A stretch of DNA of 64,000 bases, from NCBI RefSeq assembly GCF_024519435.1, contig NZ_JALJRZ010000011.1:87824-151823 (forward strand). Reading direction: 5' to 3'. A program made the translations under genes and the position numbers. Positions 1 to 8,750 of the stretch are shown in pieces. The DNA is from Terrabacter sp. Ter38 (GTDB taxonomy: Bacteria > Actinomycetota > Actinomycetes > Actinomycetales > Dermatophilaceae). Positions within the stretch are counted from its first letter, which is position 1, and each line of letters starts with the position of its first letter. The notes under the pieces are model-generated. The model saw only the letters and a list, made by a program, of their open reading frames with translations, ran no database searches and had not been told where the DNA came from.

Positions 1-143
1 GAGCTGAGGGCGCGGGGCCACGAGTAGCACTCGTCGGCACGGGCGGTCGGTGCCGAGGCGGTGACGGTCGCGGTGGCGACGCCGAGCCCACCGAGTACGA
101 GTGCTGCGGCGGCGATGACATGGGTCAGTCGGTTCCTGCGCAT
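1..143 (-). CDS. Secreted protein, N-terminal part only
   Basis: This is the first 47 codons of a minus-strand gene that runs off the left edge. It begins MRRNRLTH, continues with a hydrophobic stretch rich in Ala, Leu, Val and Gly, and has an ARA-DE junction near residue 36 that looks like a signal-peptidase I site. The ATG at 143-141 is supported by an AAAGGGA ribosome site six bases upstream. The protein is therefore probably exported, but too little is present to assign a family. The secreted protein at 332-2434 lies upstream on the same strand and is separated from it by a hairpin. Confidence 0.6.
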   Translation of the reverse strand, partial: MRRNRLTHVIAAAALVLGGLGVATATVTASAPTARADECYSWPRALS

Positions 144-280
144 GCGATGTCCCTTTCGTGAGTTGCCTGTTCCTGCATCTCGAGACTGGACGAGGCGCGC
201 TGCCGGCGCGCGCCGACTGCATGGGGAGCACTCCCCACCGCAGGCCACTACCGCCGCCGTCGACGTTGCCCGGACATGGA

Positions 281-315
281 GGTGGCGGCGACGCCTTCCC
301 GGCGCCGCCGCCACC
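281..315 (-). terminator. Hairpin after the large secreted-protein gene
   Basis: GGTGGCGGCG at 281-290 pairs perfectly with CGCCGCCACC at 306-315 around a 15-base loop. It starts 17 bases past the stop of the minus-strand gene ending at 332. There is no T-run, which is usual for high-G+C actinomycete terminators. A second palindrome, GGGGAGCACTCCCC, lies near 219-232 in the same gap. Confidence 0.5.
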
Positions 316-331
316 CTTCCCCCTCATGCCA

Positions 332-2434
332 CTACGGCGTGACCTGGCTGACCCTCGTCGACCAGTTGCCCAGCGAGGTCCGCGACCCTGCCGCCCCCGG
401 CGAGGGTGCACACGTGCCGAGCTTGTTGTCACCGGTGGTGGCCCCGAAGAAGCGCCCACCCCACGTGGTGTAGTCGCAGGCGCTCGCGACGTACTCGCTG
501 GCGATCCACACCGAGCCACCGTCGACGGCTGCTGCGCTGTAGTCGCCCCAACGGGTGCGTGGCGGGTTGCCCACCTGCGCCTTGTAGCTGGTGAAGCCGT
601 CGTCAGTCGCCTTGCCCTGCGCGGCGATCGAGATCGGTCCGGTGCCCGCGAGGGCGTCGATCCCGGCATAGGCAGCGCTGGGGAACGTCGTGGAGTCGGT
701 GTAGCTGAACGCCATGACGCCACGACCGCTCGGCGTCACGCCGATGGCCGGGTAGGTCAGGTCCGCCCCGGCCCTGCCGAGGTAGCCCTGCAGCGCCAGC
801 TTGGCCGACACGCCGCGGCTGGAGACAGACGGCTTGGCCACGAACCACGCGATGCCGGCCTGCTGGGCGCCACCACCGGGGTTGAGCGCGGTGTCGAGAG
901 CGCCCCAGAGCTTGCCGTTGGCGTACGACACCTGTTGCATGCGGGTGTCGTTGGAGTCCGGCCGCGAGATGACCTCGTCGTGTGCCGGCTCGGCGCCTAG
1001 GAGGAGCCGCCAGCAGCCCACACCGGCGACGGTGGGGGTCGACGTGTCGTTGATGCAGTGGCCTTGCGGCGTAGCGGTCGTCGGGGTCGTCCCGGCGCCC
1101 GGCTGCTTCGCCTTGGGCGGTAGCGCGTACGTCTCCGTGGGCACCACCTGGTTGCTGAGCAACACGGCCGGACTCGCTGAGTTGAGCGACGCCGTGTTCG
1201 TCAGCGCCCACACCACGACGGTGCTCGACACGTAGTTGCCGCCCGTGCCGGCGACCGGGTGGGTCGCCTCGTCGGCGGCGGTGGAGCTCATGAAGTACTC
1301 CGTGCCGTTGGCCGCGGTCTCGAACGAGCCCGTACCGGGCGACTGGGCCGGCCAGACGGTGAAGCCGGGCTGCGTGTTGCCGGCGTCGCTCGGCAGGTTG
1401 ACGGTGCCCGACGTGTCGAGGTGCACGACGTTCACGTCTGCGGTCCCCGCGGCGAGCTGCGCCTTGGGCAGGGCGTAGATCTGGGCCCCGGCGAAGCCGT
1501 TGTGGTTCCACGGGTAGGCGTTGGTCGTCAGGTAGAGCCCGTTGGCGTCCGCCCCGATGTGCGGATAGTCGCCGAGGAACGGCCCGGCGTTCACGCCACC
1601 GGTGTTGGTGCCGTCGTTGGTGACGTCGATCTTGTAGATGTTCCACGACCCGGTCGGGTTGGCCGTCTGGCTGACGGCGATGTCGAGGTGGTTCACCTGC
1701 GTCAGTACGCCGTTCGGCTGGCTCTCGAGGGTCAGCACAGCGACGAAGAAGCGCTGCGTCGTGGCGTCGAAGAGGCACACCGGGTCGGTGATGCTCTGGG
1801 CGCGCACGCCGGTCGCCCGGTTGATCGCCGGGCCGTAGCCGTAGAAGGAGTTGAGGTCGACGGCGTGGCCGACGTCGGTCGGGAAGCCGGACACGACGTT
1901 GGTGGCGGTGTTGTCCGGCAGGGCCGAGGCGCCCTTCTTGTCGTAGACGTTGAGCACGTCGTTGACGGCCTCGAGGACGTAGCCGTTGCCGACGCAGAGG
2001 GCCTGGTCGGGGGGCTCGACGGTGAACTGGTTGCCGCCGCGGGCGTACCTCTGCTGGAAGAGGTTCAGGCCCTCGAAGGATGAACCCAGCTGCGGGTTCG
2101 ACTTCGCCTTGGGACCGTTCCCCGTCGAGATCTTGGCACCGCCGCCGTGCCCGCTCGACAGGGTGCGGTCGGTGATCTGGCCGTGGAAGGCCGGGGGACC
2201 GCTCGCGTCGGCGTCGTCGGGCTCGCCCACGAACTCCTCGTCGGTCACGTCGTTGCCGCCCGACGGCGTGAACGCGCCGGTGGATGCGGTGGACGTGCCG
2301 ACGAGGTGGGCGCTGGAGCGCGTGTCGGACTGGGCCTCGGCCTGGGTCGCCGGCAGCCCGAAGGCGGCGAGGGCGAGGACCGGGACGGAGACGGAACTGA
2401 TGCGGAGAAGGCGCGATTTTCGTGAACCAGCCAT
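332..2434 (-). CDS. Large secreted protein of unknown function
   Basis: This is a 700-residue protein. I chose the ATG at 2434 because GAAGGGGAG precedes it and because translation from there opens directly with a signal peptide: MAGSRKSR, then a hydrophobic core ending in TQAEAQ around residue 34. An upstream ATG in the same frame would only add a Pro/Arg-rich leader. The mature part has many Gly, Thr, Asn and aromatic residues, few Lys, and recurring short beta-like segments such as GNGYVLEAVNDVLNVYD, RFFVAVLTLE and YPHIGADANGLYLTTNAYPW. This looks like a beta-propeller or another all-beta extracellular fold. No catalytic motif was recognised. The role is unknown; it may be a cell-surface or secreted enzyme or lectin. 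Confidence 0.75.
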   Translation of the reverse strand: MAGSRKSRLLRISSVSVPVLALAAFGLPATQAEAQSDTRSSAHLVGTSTASTGAFTPSGGNDVTDEEFVGEPDDADASGPPAFHGQITDRTLSSGHGGGAKISTGNGPKAKSNPQLGSSFEGLNLFQQRYARGGNQFTVEPPDQALCVGNGYVLEAVNDVLNVYDKKGASALPDNTATNVVSGFPTDVGHAVDLNSFYGYGPAINRATGVRAQSITDPVCLFDATTQRFFVAVLTLESQPNGVLTQVNHLDIAVSQTANPTGSWNIYKIDVTNDGTNTGGVNAGPFLGDYPHIGADANGLYLTTNAYPWNHNGFAGAQIYALPKAQLAAGTADVNVVHLDTSGTVNLPSDAGNTQPGFTVWPAQSPGTGSFETAANGTEYFMSSTAADEATHPVAGTGGNYVSSTVVVWALTNTASLNSASPAVLLSNQVVPTETYALPPKAKQPGAGTTPTTATPQGHCINDTSTPTVAGVGCWRLLLGAEPAHDEVISRPDSNDTRMQQVSYANGKLWGALDTALNPGGGAQQAGIAWFVAKPSVSSRGVSAKLALQGYLGRAGADLTYPAIGVTPSGRGVMAFSYTDSTTFPSAAYAGIDALAGTGPISIAAQGKATDDGFTSYKAQVGNPPRTRWGDYSAAAVDGGSVWIASEYVASACDYTTWGGRFFGATTGDNKLGTCAPSPGAAGSRTSLGNWSTRVSQVTP

Positions 2435-2623
2435 GAGCTCCCCTTCGAGGAAGTGGAGCCCGTCCGGGGCATGACCCTTCTGTGAGCGGGTCGGGTCGGG
2501 TCGGGCCGGGGGCGGGCGAGATGGATGCATCTGCTGAGGGCCCTCGGCGCCGGGTCGCTCGACCGTGCACCTCGCACTCTTGCACTAGGTCGGTGGCCTG
2601 TCCATGGAATCGCCCGGTTCACC

Positions 2624-3235
2624 TCACCCCACGACGGGCACCACCTCGGTGGCTCGCTCGATGACGTGGTCGACGATGCCGAACTCCACGGCCTGCTGTG
2701 CCGTCAGCACCTTGTCCCGGTCGGTGTCGAGGCGGAGCTGGTCGACCGACCGGCCGGTGTGGTGGCTCAGCACCTCCTCGACCTGCGCGCGCACCCGGAG
2801 GAGCTCGTCGGCCTGCAGGGCGAGGTCGCTCACCGTCCCCTGACCGCCCGCAGACGGCTGGTGCAGCAGGACCCTCGAGTGACGCAGGGCGAAGCGGCGC
2901 CCCGGCTCCCCCGCCGCGAGGAGCACCGCGGCGGCGGAGGCTGCCTGTCCGAGGCAGTACGTGGCGACCGGGGACTGCACGAGCTGCATCGTGTCGTAGA
3001 CGGCCATGAGTGCCGTGAACGAGCCGCCCGGGCTGTTGACGTAGAGCGACACCTCCCTGTCGGGAGCGACGTAGGAGAGGTGGAGCAGCTGGGCCATGAC
3101 GACGTTGGCGACACCGTCGTCGATCTCGGTGCCCACGAAGATGATCCGCTCCTGGAGCAGCCGGCTGTAGATGTCGAAGCTGCGCTCCCCCGCCGGCGTG
3201 CTCTCGACGACGTACGGGATCGTGTAGCTGCTCAT
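2624..3235 (-). CDS. clpP: ATP-dependent Clp protease proteolytic subunit (second of pair)
   Basis: This 203-residue ClpP-family serine peptidase forms the barrel-shaped core that degrades proteins fed by a Clp ATPase in the cytoplasm. Ser100 (in GQAASAA), His125 (in LLHQPSAGG) and Asp174 (in DTDRDK) make a complete triad with the family's usual 49-residue His-to-Asp spacing. VNSPGGS, the oxyanion-hole region, is also present. Its ATG at 3235-3233 overlaps the stop of the upstream clpP (ATGA), so the two are translationally coupled and probably form a mixed tetradecamer. No clpX or trigger-factor gene lies nearby, unlike the housekeeping clpP1P2 locus, so this pair is probably the accessory clpP3/clpP4 type. 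That reading is an inference supported by the PopR-like operator at 3882-3896. Confidence 0.92.
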   Translation of the reverse strand: MSSYTIPYVVESTPAGERSFDIYSRLLQERIIFVGTEIDDGVANVVMAQLLHLSYVAPDREVSLYVNSPGGSFTALMAVYDTMQLVQSPVATYCLGQAASAAAVLLAAGEPGRRFALRHSRVLLHQPSAGGQGTVSDLALQADELLRVRAQVEEVLSHHTGRSVDQLRLDTDRDKVLTAQQAVEFGIVDHVIERATEVVPVVG

Positions 3236-3840
3236 CGGAGTCCCACCTTCCGCTCGGTGCCGCCGGGGCGGACGTCCGCGAGGGAGCTGACGACGTGGTC
3301 GACGATGCCGTACGCCGCCGCCTCCTCGGCGCTGAACCAGCGGTCGCGCTCGCTGTCGCGGGTGATCTGCTCGACGGTCTGGCCCGTGTGCTCGGCCTGC
3401 AGCTCGTTGACCCGGCGCTTGACGGCCAGCAGGTTCGCGGCCTGGACCTCGACGTCGGCGGCCGTCCCCTGGATGCCGGCGGACGGCTGGTGCATCATGA
3501 TCCGCGAGTTGGGCAGTGCGAAGCGCTTGCCGGGTGTGCCCGCGCCGAGGATGAACTGGCCCATCGAGGCCGCGAATCCGACTGCGAGAGTGGAGACGTC
3601 GTTGGGGATGAGCCGCATCGTGTCGTAGATGGCCAGCCCCGCGGTGACGGACCCGCCGGGGCTGTTGACGTAGAGGCTGATGTCGGCGCGCGGGTCCCGC
3701 GCCGAGAGCAGGAGCAGCTGGGCCGCGATCCGGTTGGCGATCGGGTCGTCGACCTCGGCCCCGAGGACGATGATCCGCTGGTGGAGCAGCTGCATCGACA
3801 GCTGGTCGTCCAGCGGCGAGGGCGTGAGTGGTTCGGTCAT
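3232..3840 (-). CDS. clpP: ATP-dependent Clp protease proteolytic subunit (first of pair)
   Basis: This is a 202-residue ClpP with Ser92 (GFAASMGQ), His117 (MMHQPSAG) and Asp166 (DSERDRW), plus the VNSPGGS oxyanion loop. It is the promoter-proximal gene of the two-gene clpP operon and overlaps its partner by four bases. The ATG at 3840 has only a weak ribosome site (GGGAG one base upstream), and no better in-frame start is visible. The product should assemble with the neighbouring ClpP subunit and an unlinked ClpC or ClpX ATPase. The operator at 3882-3896 lies 42 bases upstream of the start and suggests control by a PopR-type activator, as for Streptomyces clpP3P4. That would mean use under stress or when clpP1P2 fails rather than constitutive use. 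Confidence 0.93.
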   Translation of the reverse strand: MTEPLTPSPLDDQLSMQLLHQRIIVLGAEVDDPIANRIAAQLLLLSARDPRADISLYVNSPGGSVTAGLAIYDTMRLIPNDVSTLAVGFAASMGQFILGAGTPGKRFALPNSRIMMHQPSAGIQGTAADVEVQAANLLAVKRRVNELQAEHTGQTVEQITRDSERDRWFSAEEAAAYGIVDHVVSSLADVRPGGTERKVGLR

Positions 3841-3881
3841 GCTCCCAGCGTGGCCCGCCCGCCCTCTTGTCGGAGTCCCGC

Positions 3882-3896
3882 TCTGCCGCGGGCAGA
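3882..3896 (-). promoter_or_regulatory. PopR-type operator upstream of the clpP pair
   Basis: TCTGCCGCGGGCAGA is a perfect TCTGCC-N3-GGCAGA palindrome centred about 49 bases before the clpP start. As I recall the Streptomyces lividans work, this is exactly the recognition sequence of PopR, the activator of the clpP3-clpP4 operon that is itself degraded by ClpP1P2. No popR gene is in this window. Only one copy is clear here, while Streptomyces has two. Confidence 0.7.
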
Positions 3897-3968
3897 TTCG
3901 CCGACAGCGTATGCCGCCCTCCCGATATCGGTTGGCGCGCGCCGTCCGTGGGCACCACGATGGGCGGC

Positions 3969-4517
3969 ATGGCCGGACAGACGTATCCCGACATGTGGGT
4001 CGACCCCGAGGACGACCCGAGGACGCAGGAGGCCCTCCTCGGGGACGAGCGCACGACCCTGCTCGACTACCTCGCGAACTACCGCCTCACGCTGGAGCTG
4101 AAGTGCTCCGGCCTGACGGCCGAGCAGCTCGCGAGACGCTCGGTGCCGCCGTCGACGATGTCGCTGCTCGGACTCGTGCGCCACCTCGCCCAGGTCGAGC
4201 AGACGTGGTGGCGGCGCGTCATGGCCGGGGAGGACACGCCCCACCTCTATCGCCGGGCCGACGACCGCGACGCCGACTTCACCGGTGCCGTCGGCGAGGA
4301 CGCCGTCGTCGCGGAGGCCTGGGCTCGGTGGCGCGAGGAGACGTCCAACGGTGACGACTTCGTGGCCGCGGCGGAGTCGCTCGACCTCGTCAGCCTCGAC
4401 CCGACGAACCCGATCAACCTGCGCGAGGTCCTCGTCCACCTCGTCGAGGAGTACGCCCGCCACTGCGGTCACGCGGACCTGCTCCGTGAGTGCATCGACG
4501 GCGCCACCGGCCAGTGA
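3969..4517 (+). CDS. DinB-fold (DUF664) protein
   Basis: This 182-residue protein belongs to the DinB/DUF664 four-helix-bundle superfamily. Many members are metal-dependent, thiol-using transferases or of unknown activity. The features seen are an N-terminal helix with [14 protein letters not shown], a central [10 protein letters not shown] segment where the first metal-binding His of the family sits, and the C-terminal signature [16 protein letters not shown] with two His spaced for metal binding. Two in-frame ATGs lie nine bases apart (3960 and 3969); neither has a clear ribosome site, and the second is used here. The gene diverges from the clpP operon. A paralogue with the same C-terminal signature lies at 28904-29446. 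Confidence 0.8.
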   Translation: MAGQTYPDMWVDPEDDPRTQEALLGDERTTLLDYLANYRLTLELKCSGLTAEQLARRSVPPSTMSLLGLVRHLAQVEQTWWRRVMAGEDTPHLYRRADDRDADFTGAVGEDAVVAEAWARWREETSNGDDFVAAAESLDLVSLDPTNPINLREVLVHLVEEYARHCGHADLLRECIDGATGQ

Positions 4518-4542
4518 CGCGGGTGATGACATGATCTGACCC

Positions 4543-6189
4543 ATGGATGCCGACGTCGTCGTCGTGGGAGCCGGCCTGGCCGGGCTCGTCGCCACCGCCG
4601 AGCTCGCGGAGCGCGGCAAGCGGGTCGTGCTCGTCGACCAGGAGGGCGAGCAGTCGCTCGGCGGCCAGGCCTTCTGGAGCTTCGGCGGGCTCTTCCTCGT
4701 CGACAGCCCGGAGCAGCGGCGGATGGGGATCAAGGACAGCCTCGAGCTCGCGACCCAGGACTGGATGGGCTCGGCCCAGTTCGACCGTGACGAGGACTTC
4801 TGGCCGCGCAAGTGGGCCGAGGCGTACCTCCACTTCGCGGCCGGCGAGAAGCGCTCGTGGCTCCACGAGCAGGGCCACCGACTCTTCCCCGTCGTCGGCT
4901 GGGCCGAGCGCGGTGACGGCCGGGCCGACGGCCACGGCAACTCGGTGCCGCGCTTCCACATCACGTGGGGCACCGGCCCGGGTCTCGTCGAGCCCTTCGA
5001 GCGACGGGTCCGGGCGGCGGTCGCGAGCGGCCGGGTCACCTTCGCCTTCCGGCACCGCGTCGACGAGCTCGTCGAGACCGCGGGCACGGTCACCGGTGTA
5101 CGCGGTCGCCTCCTCGCGCCCGCCGGGGTCGACCGGGGGCGGCCGAGCAGCCGGGAGGAGGTCGGCGACTTCGAGATCACGGCGCAGGCGGTCATCGTGA
5201 CGAGCGGCGGCATCGGCGGCGACCACGACCTCGTGCGCCGCGCCTGGCCCGAGCGGCTCGGCTCGCCGCCGGCCCGGATGGTGGCGGGCGTCCCCGCGCA
5301 CGTCGACGGCCGGATGCTCGGCATCACGCAGACGGCCGGCGGCCACGTCATCAACCCCGATCGGATGTGGCACTACACCGAGGGCCTGCGCAACTGGGAC
5401 CCCGTGTGGGACAACCACGGCATCCGCATCCTGCCCGGGCCCTCGTCCCTCTGGCTCGACGCGCGCGGACGACGCTTCCCGGCCCCCTACTTCCCCGGCT
5501 TCGACACCCTCGGGACCCTGGGCCACATCATGCGCAGCGGGCACGACTACTCATGGTTCGTGCTGACCCAGCGCATCATCGAGAAGGAGTTCGCCCTCTC
5601 CGGATCGGAGCAGAACCCCGATCTCACGGGCAAGGACGTCAAGCAGGTCCTGGGGCGAGCCCGCAAGGGTGCGGCCGCCCCCGTCGAGGCGTTCAAGCGG
5701 CACGGCGAGGACTTCGTCGTGGCCGACACCCTCGACGAGCTCGTCCGCGGCATGAACGCCCTCACCGGCGACGACCTCATCGACGTCGAGTCACTCCGGC
5801 GCACGATCGTCGCGCGTGACAACGAGATGGACAACGACTTCACCAAGGACGCCCAGGTCACCGCGATCCGCGGGGCGCGGAACTACCGCGGGGACAAGCT
5901 CATCCGCGTCGCGACTCCGCACAAGCTGCTCGACCCGAAGGCGGGTCCGCTCATCGCGGTGCGCCTCAACATCCTGACCCGCAAGACGCTCGGCGGCCTC
6001 GAGACCGACCTCGCGGGCCGGGTCCTCCGCGCCGGAGGAGAGCCGCTGGCAGGGGTGTATGCCGCGGGCGAGGTGAGCGGCTTCGGCGGCGGGGGCATGC
6101 ACGGCTACAACTCCCTCGAGGGCACCTTCCTCGGCGGCTGCCTCTTCAGCGGCCGTACCGCCGGCCGGTCGGTGGCCGCAGCGCTCTGA
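4543..6189 (+). CDS. FAD-binding dehydrogenase (fumarate-reductase/KstD-like)
   Basis: This 548-residue flavoprotein opens with a textbook dinucleotide-binding motif (VVVGAGLAGLVATAELAERG, residues 5-24) followed by the acidic end of the second strand (VLVDQEG). A second FAD-binding stretch near the C-terminus (GVYAAGEVSGFGGGGMHGYN) places it in the FAD-binding-2 family of fumarate reductases, 3-ketosteroid dehydrogenases and their uncharacterised relatives. The length fits the latter class, annotated as putative FAD-binding dehydrogenase. The protein probably oxidises or reduces a small organic substrate in the cytoplasm; the substrate is unknown. It starts 25 bases after the DinB-fold gene and probably shares its transcript. 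Confidence 0.88.
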   Translation: MDADVVVVGAGLAGLVATAELAERGKRVVLVDQEGEQSLGGQAFWSFGGLFLVDSPEQRRMGIKDSLELATQDWMGSAQFDRDEDFWPRKWAEAYLHFAAGEKRSWLHEQGHRLFPVVGWAERGDGRADGHGNSVPRFHITWGTGPGLVEPFERRVRAAVASGRVTFAFRHRVDELVETAGTVTGVRGRLLAPAGVDRGRPSSREEVGDFEITAQAVIVTSGGIGGDHDLVRRAWPERLGSPPARMVAGVPAHVDGRMLGITQTAGGHVINPDRMWHYTEGLRNWDPVWDNHGIRILPGPSSLWLDARGRRFPAPYFPGFDTLGTLGHIMRSGHDYSWFVLTQRIIEKEFALSGSEQNPDLTGKDVKQVLGRARKGAAAPVEAFKRHGEDFVVADTLDELVRGMNALTGDDLIDVESLRRTIVARDNEMDNDFTKDAQVTAIRGARNYRGDKLIRVATPHKLLDPKAGPLIAVRLNILTRKTLGGLETDLAGRVLRAGGEPLAGVYAAGEVSGFGGGGMHGYNSLEGTFLGGCLFSGRTAGRSVAAAL

Positions 6190-6228
6190 CCCAGAGAGCC
6201 GAGAGGCCGCTCCCCCACGCACGCCGCG

Positions 6229-6272
6229 GTGCTCGAGGAATCGCTCCGCATCGCCGGGCGGTGCCCGAGCAC
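6229..6272. terminator. Possible bidirectional hairpin between convergent genes
   Basis: GTGCTCG at 6229-6235 pairs with CGAGCAC at 6266-6272 around a 30-base loop, in the gap between the flavin dehydrogenase and the PAP2 gene that face each other. The stem is short, so this is a weak call. Confidence 0.35.
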
Positions 6273-7073
6273 TCAGTCCTCGTCGGGGTCCTGCACGGCG
6301 GGACGATCCGACCCGCCGGTCGATTCGACGCCAGCATCGGCCGGGTCGCCGGCGGCATACCTCGGGACGTAGGACTGGCCGAGGACGCGACGCCACCCCG
6401 ACGGCCCCGACCCGACCGATCGCACGAGAAGACGGTGCGCCACCGGCGCCAGGGCCCAGGTGCCGAACCACACGACGAGCACCCCGACCGCGAGGCCGGC
6501 GACGACGTCGTGCCAGTAGTGGGCGCCGGTGAGCACGCGCGAGGCCCCGACCGCCAGGGCGAGCAGGACGACGAACCTCCACCACACCGGGGCGAGGACC
6601 ACCACGGCGGTGGCGAGGGCGCCGGCGATCGTCGCGTGGTTGCTCGGCCACGACCAGTCGCCGGCCGCTGGGCAGGACGCGACAGTCCGCACCGAGAGCG
6701 CACGGCACGGCCGCTCCTCGCGCACGAACCCCTTGACGACCTCGCTCAGGACGTAGGCCGCCACCGTCGACACCGCGGCCACCACCGCGACCGCGAGGTG
6801 CTCCAGCCCTCGTGAGCGGGCCCGCCACGTCAGCGCCACGGCGACGCCGGCGAGGACGACGAGCCCGAGCTCGCCGACCACCTCGAAGACGCCACCCACG
6901 ACCGACGGCAGGGCCACCGCACCGGAGGCCGTCGCACGGTAGGCGGCGTCACGCACGACGAAGAGCAGTGCGACGACGACCACGACGACCGCGACCGTCG
7001 ACAGGACTCCGGTGGCCGGCTCGCCGCCGAACCGCCGCCGGACGTCCACCGCGCGGTCATCTCGAGAAGGCAT
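6273..7073 (-). CDS. PAP2-family membrane phosphatase
   Basis: This 266-residue membrane protein carries the three phosphatidic-acid-phosphatase signatures: Lys114 to Arg121-Pro122 (KGFVREERP), the PSNH box at 143-146 (PSGH in most members) and SRVLTGAHYWHD at 178-189 with the catalytic His185 and supporting Asp189. At least five hydrophobic helices are visible, one at residues 22-42 and others around the motifs, with a hydrophilic C-terminal tail of about 50 residues. Family members dephosphorylate lipid phosphates or undecaprenyl pyrophosphate at the outer face of the membrane. The substrate cannot be told from sequence. Transcription is towards the flavin dehydrogenase, and DNA polymerase IV lies upstream on the same strand. 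Confidence 0.88.
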   Translation of the reverse strand: MPSRDDRAVDVRRRFGGEPATGVLSTVAVVVVVVALLFVVRDAAYRATASGAVALPSVVGGVFEVVGELGLVVLAGVAVALTWRARSRGLEHLAVAVVAAVSTVAAYVLSEVVKGFVREERPCRALSVRTVASCPAAGDWSWPSNHATIAGALATAVVVLAPVWWRFVVLLALAVGASRVLTGAHYWHDVVAGLAVGVLVVWFGTWALAPVAHRLLVRSVGSGPSGWRRVLGQSYVPRYAAGDPADAGVESTGGSDRPAVQDPDED

Positions 7074-7111
7074 GCGGACGACCGTAGGCGACGAAGATGA
7101 GAGCGACCGAC

Positions 7112-8194
7112 TCAGAGCCGACCGCGCACCGGCGTGCGCTCGACCGGGTCGCCGCCCTCGGGCATCACCATCTCGGCCCGGACCCCGAGCAGCCGCACCT
7201 CGCGGTCGGGGTCGAGCGTCCCGGCGAGGGCGACGGCCGCGTCGACGACGTCGGCGCGCTCGCTCGTCGGGGCGGCCAGCTTGCGCGCTCTCGTCTGGGT
7301 GAAGAAGGGGGCGTAGCGCACCTTGAGGGTGACCCGGAAGACCGGGCGCCCCTCCCTGACGGTGTCGTCGAAGACCTGGGAGGCGAGCTCACCCACGGCG
7401 TCGCGCACCTCGTCAGGGGTCGTGAGGTTGCGCTGGTAGGTGGTCTCACGACTGTGACCGCGGGCGATCCACGGGGAGTCGTCGACGACAGCCGACCCGA
7501 TGCCGCGGCCGAGCTGGGAGTACCAGACGCCCATCCGCGGACCGAACTCGCCGACGAGAACGGCCTCGTCGGCGTCGGCGAGCTCGCGCACCGTGTGGAT
7601 GTCGTGGCCGGCGAGGCGCTTGGACACCTTGGACCCGACACCCCAGAGGTCGATGGTCGGCCGGTCGCCCATGACCTCGAACCACGTGTCGCGGGTGAGG
7701 CGGAAGACGCCGCGCGGCTTGCCGAAGCCCGTGGCGATCTTGGCCCGCACCTTGTTGTCGCCGATCCCGACCGAGCAGTGCAGCTGCGTCGCGTCGAGCA
7801 CCGCGGCGCGCACCCGCTCGGCGAGGGCCTCGGGGTCGTCCGTGTCGACGCCGATGAAGGCCTCGTCCCAGCCGAGCACCTCGACGACCGCTCCGAGGCC
7901 ACGCAGGGTGTCCATGACGTGCTCGGACGCCTCGGTGTAGGCCGGGGCGTCGACGGGCAGGATCACCGCATCGGGCACCTTGCGTGCGGCGAGGCGCAGC
8001 GGCATGCCGGACCCGACACCGAACTCACGGGCCTCGTAGCTCGCCGTGGACACGACGGCCCGCTCGGTGGGGTCGCCGCGACCCCCGACGATGACCGGCC
8101 GCCCGGCGAGCTCGGGGCGGCGCAACACCTCGACCGCTGCGATGAACTGGTCGAGGTCGACGTGCAGCACCCAGTGGGTGGGGCCTGCGCTCAT
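7112..8194 (-). CDS. dinB: DNA polymerase IV (Y-family)
   Basis: This 360-residue Y-family polymerase is error-prone and copies past DNA lesions. Asp13 (HVDLDQF) and the Asp110-Glu111 pair (GWDEAF; most members have S-x-DEA) are the metal-binding catalytic residues. The steric-gate Phe follows the first motif. YEAREFGV, the SVGIGDNKVRAKIATGFGKP palm segment, the helix-hairpin-helix WGVGSKVSKRLAGHDI and the little-finger domain (residues about 240-350) are all present in order. The ATG at 8194 (MSAGPTHW) is chosen because residues before it look non-coding; a GTG one codon upstream is also possible. There is no C-terminal clamp-binding pentapeptide that I can recognise. No SOS box was seen just upstream. 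Confidence 0.93.
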   Translation of the reverse strand: MSAGPTHWVLHVDLDQFIAAVEVLRRPELAGRPVIVGGRGDPTERAVVSTASYEAREFGVGSGMPLRLAARKVPDAVILPVDAPAYTEASEHVMDTLRGLGAVVEVLGWDEAFIGVDTDDPEALAERVRAAVLDATQLHCSVGIGDNKVRAKIATGFGKPRGVFRLTRDTWFEVMGDRPTIDLWGVGSKVSKRLAGHDIHTVRELADADEAVLVGEFGPRMGVWYSQLGRGIGSAVVDDSPWIARGHSRETTYQRNLTTPDEVRDAVGELASQVFDDTVREGRPVFRVTLKVRYAPFFTQTRARKLAAPTSERADVVDAAVALAGTLDPDREVRLLGVRAEMVMPEGGDPVERTPVRGRL

Positions 8195-8228
8195 CACGCC
8201 ATTGTGCCCGGAGGGGGTGACGGCGCGG

Positions 8229-8633
8229 TCAGCTGCGCGGCGAGCGGTCGCGCCGCTCCGGACGGTGGGAGCGGTCGCCCACCGGCTTGCCACCGCGGAA
8301 GGTGTAGACCGCCGGCCCGTCGGACGACGCCTGGTCCGGGTCGAGGGCGTCGGGCACGGCGCCGGCCGACCCGCCGTGCGTGCTCGCGAGCTCGTCCTGC
8401 GGCTCGTCCACGAAGCGGGGCGCGGGTCCGGCAGCGGCGTCCTGCTCACGCGCGGCGAGCATGACGCCATGGAAGAGCATGACGGCCGCGAGGGCGGTCA
8501 GGGCGAAGGCCGACACGGCGAGTGGCAGTCCGGTGTGCGCGCCACCGATCGAGGAACGGAGCAGGTGCAGGCCGCCGGCGATCGCCCCCACGACCGCGGC
8601 GCCGACGAACCAGATGATCGTGGCCCGGGTCAT
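8229..8633 (-). CDS. Small membrane protein, unknown function
   Basis: This is a 134-residue protein. GGGGA lies five bases before the ATG at 8633. Two hydrophobic helices occupy residues 5-22 and 35-60, separated by a short Gly/Ser/His loop. A charged cytoplasmic tail of about 70 residues rich in Asp, Glu, Pro and Arg follows. No catalytic motif or known domain is visible. It lies between dinB and the repeat-rich membrane protein on the same strand. Its C-terminal end is very basic (RPERRDRSPRS). Confidence 0.65.
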   Translation of the reverse strand: MTRATIIWFVGAAVVGAIAGGLHLLRSSIGGAHTGLPLAVSAFALTALAAVMLFHGVMLAAREQDAAAGPAPRFVDEPQDELASTHGGSAGAVPDALDPDQASSDGPAVYTFRGGKPVGDRSHRPERRDRSPRS

Positions 8634-8750
8634 TGAGTTCCCCACGAGGTCACTGTCGCACACGTCCGGGGCGCTCGAGAGCACCTGGATCGGGTCCAGG
8701 GACCGTGGCGCAACGGCATACCCCCTGGGGCACGCCCCCACGACGACGGG

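Noticed and set aside
332..2530. A start at 2530 for the large secreted protein
   Set aside because: It would put 32 Pro/Arg-rich residues before the signal peptide. The ATG at 2434 has a good ribosome site.
4414..5544. Minus-strand frame opposite the FAD dehydrogenase
   Set aside because: No domain, and the plus-strand gene has clear dinucleotide-binding motifs.
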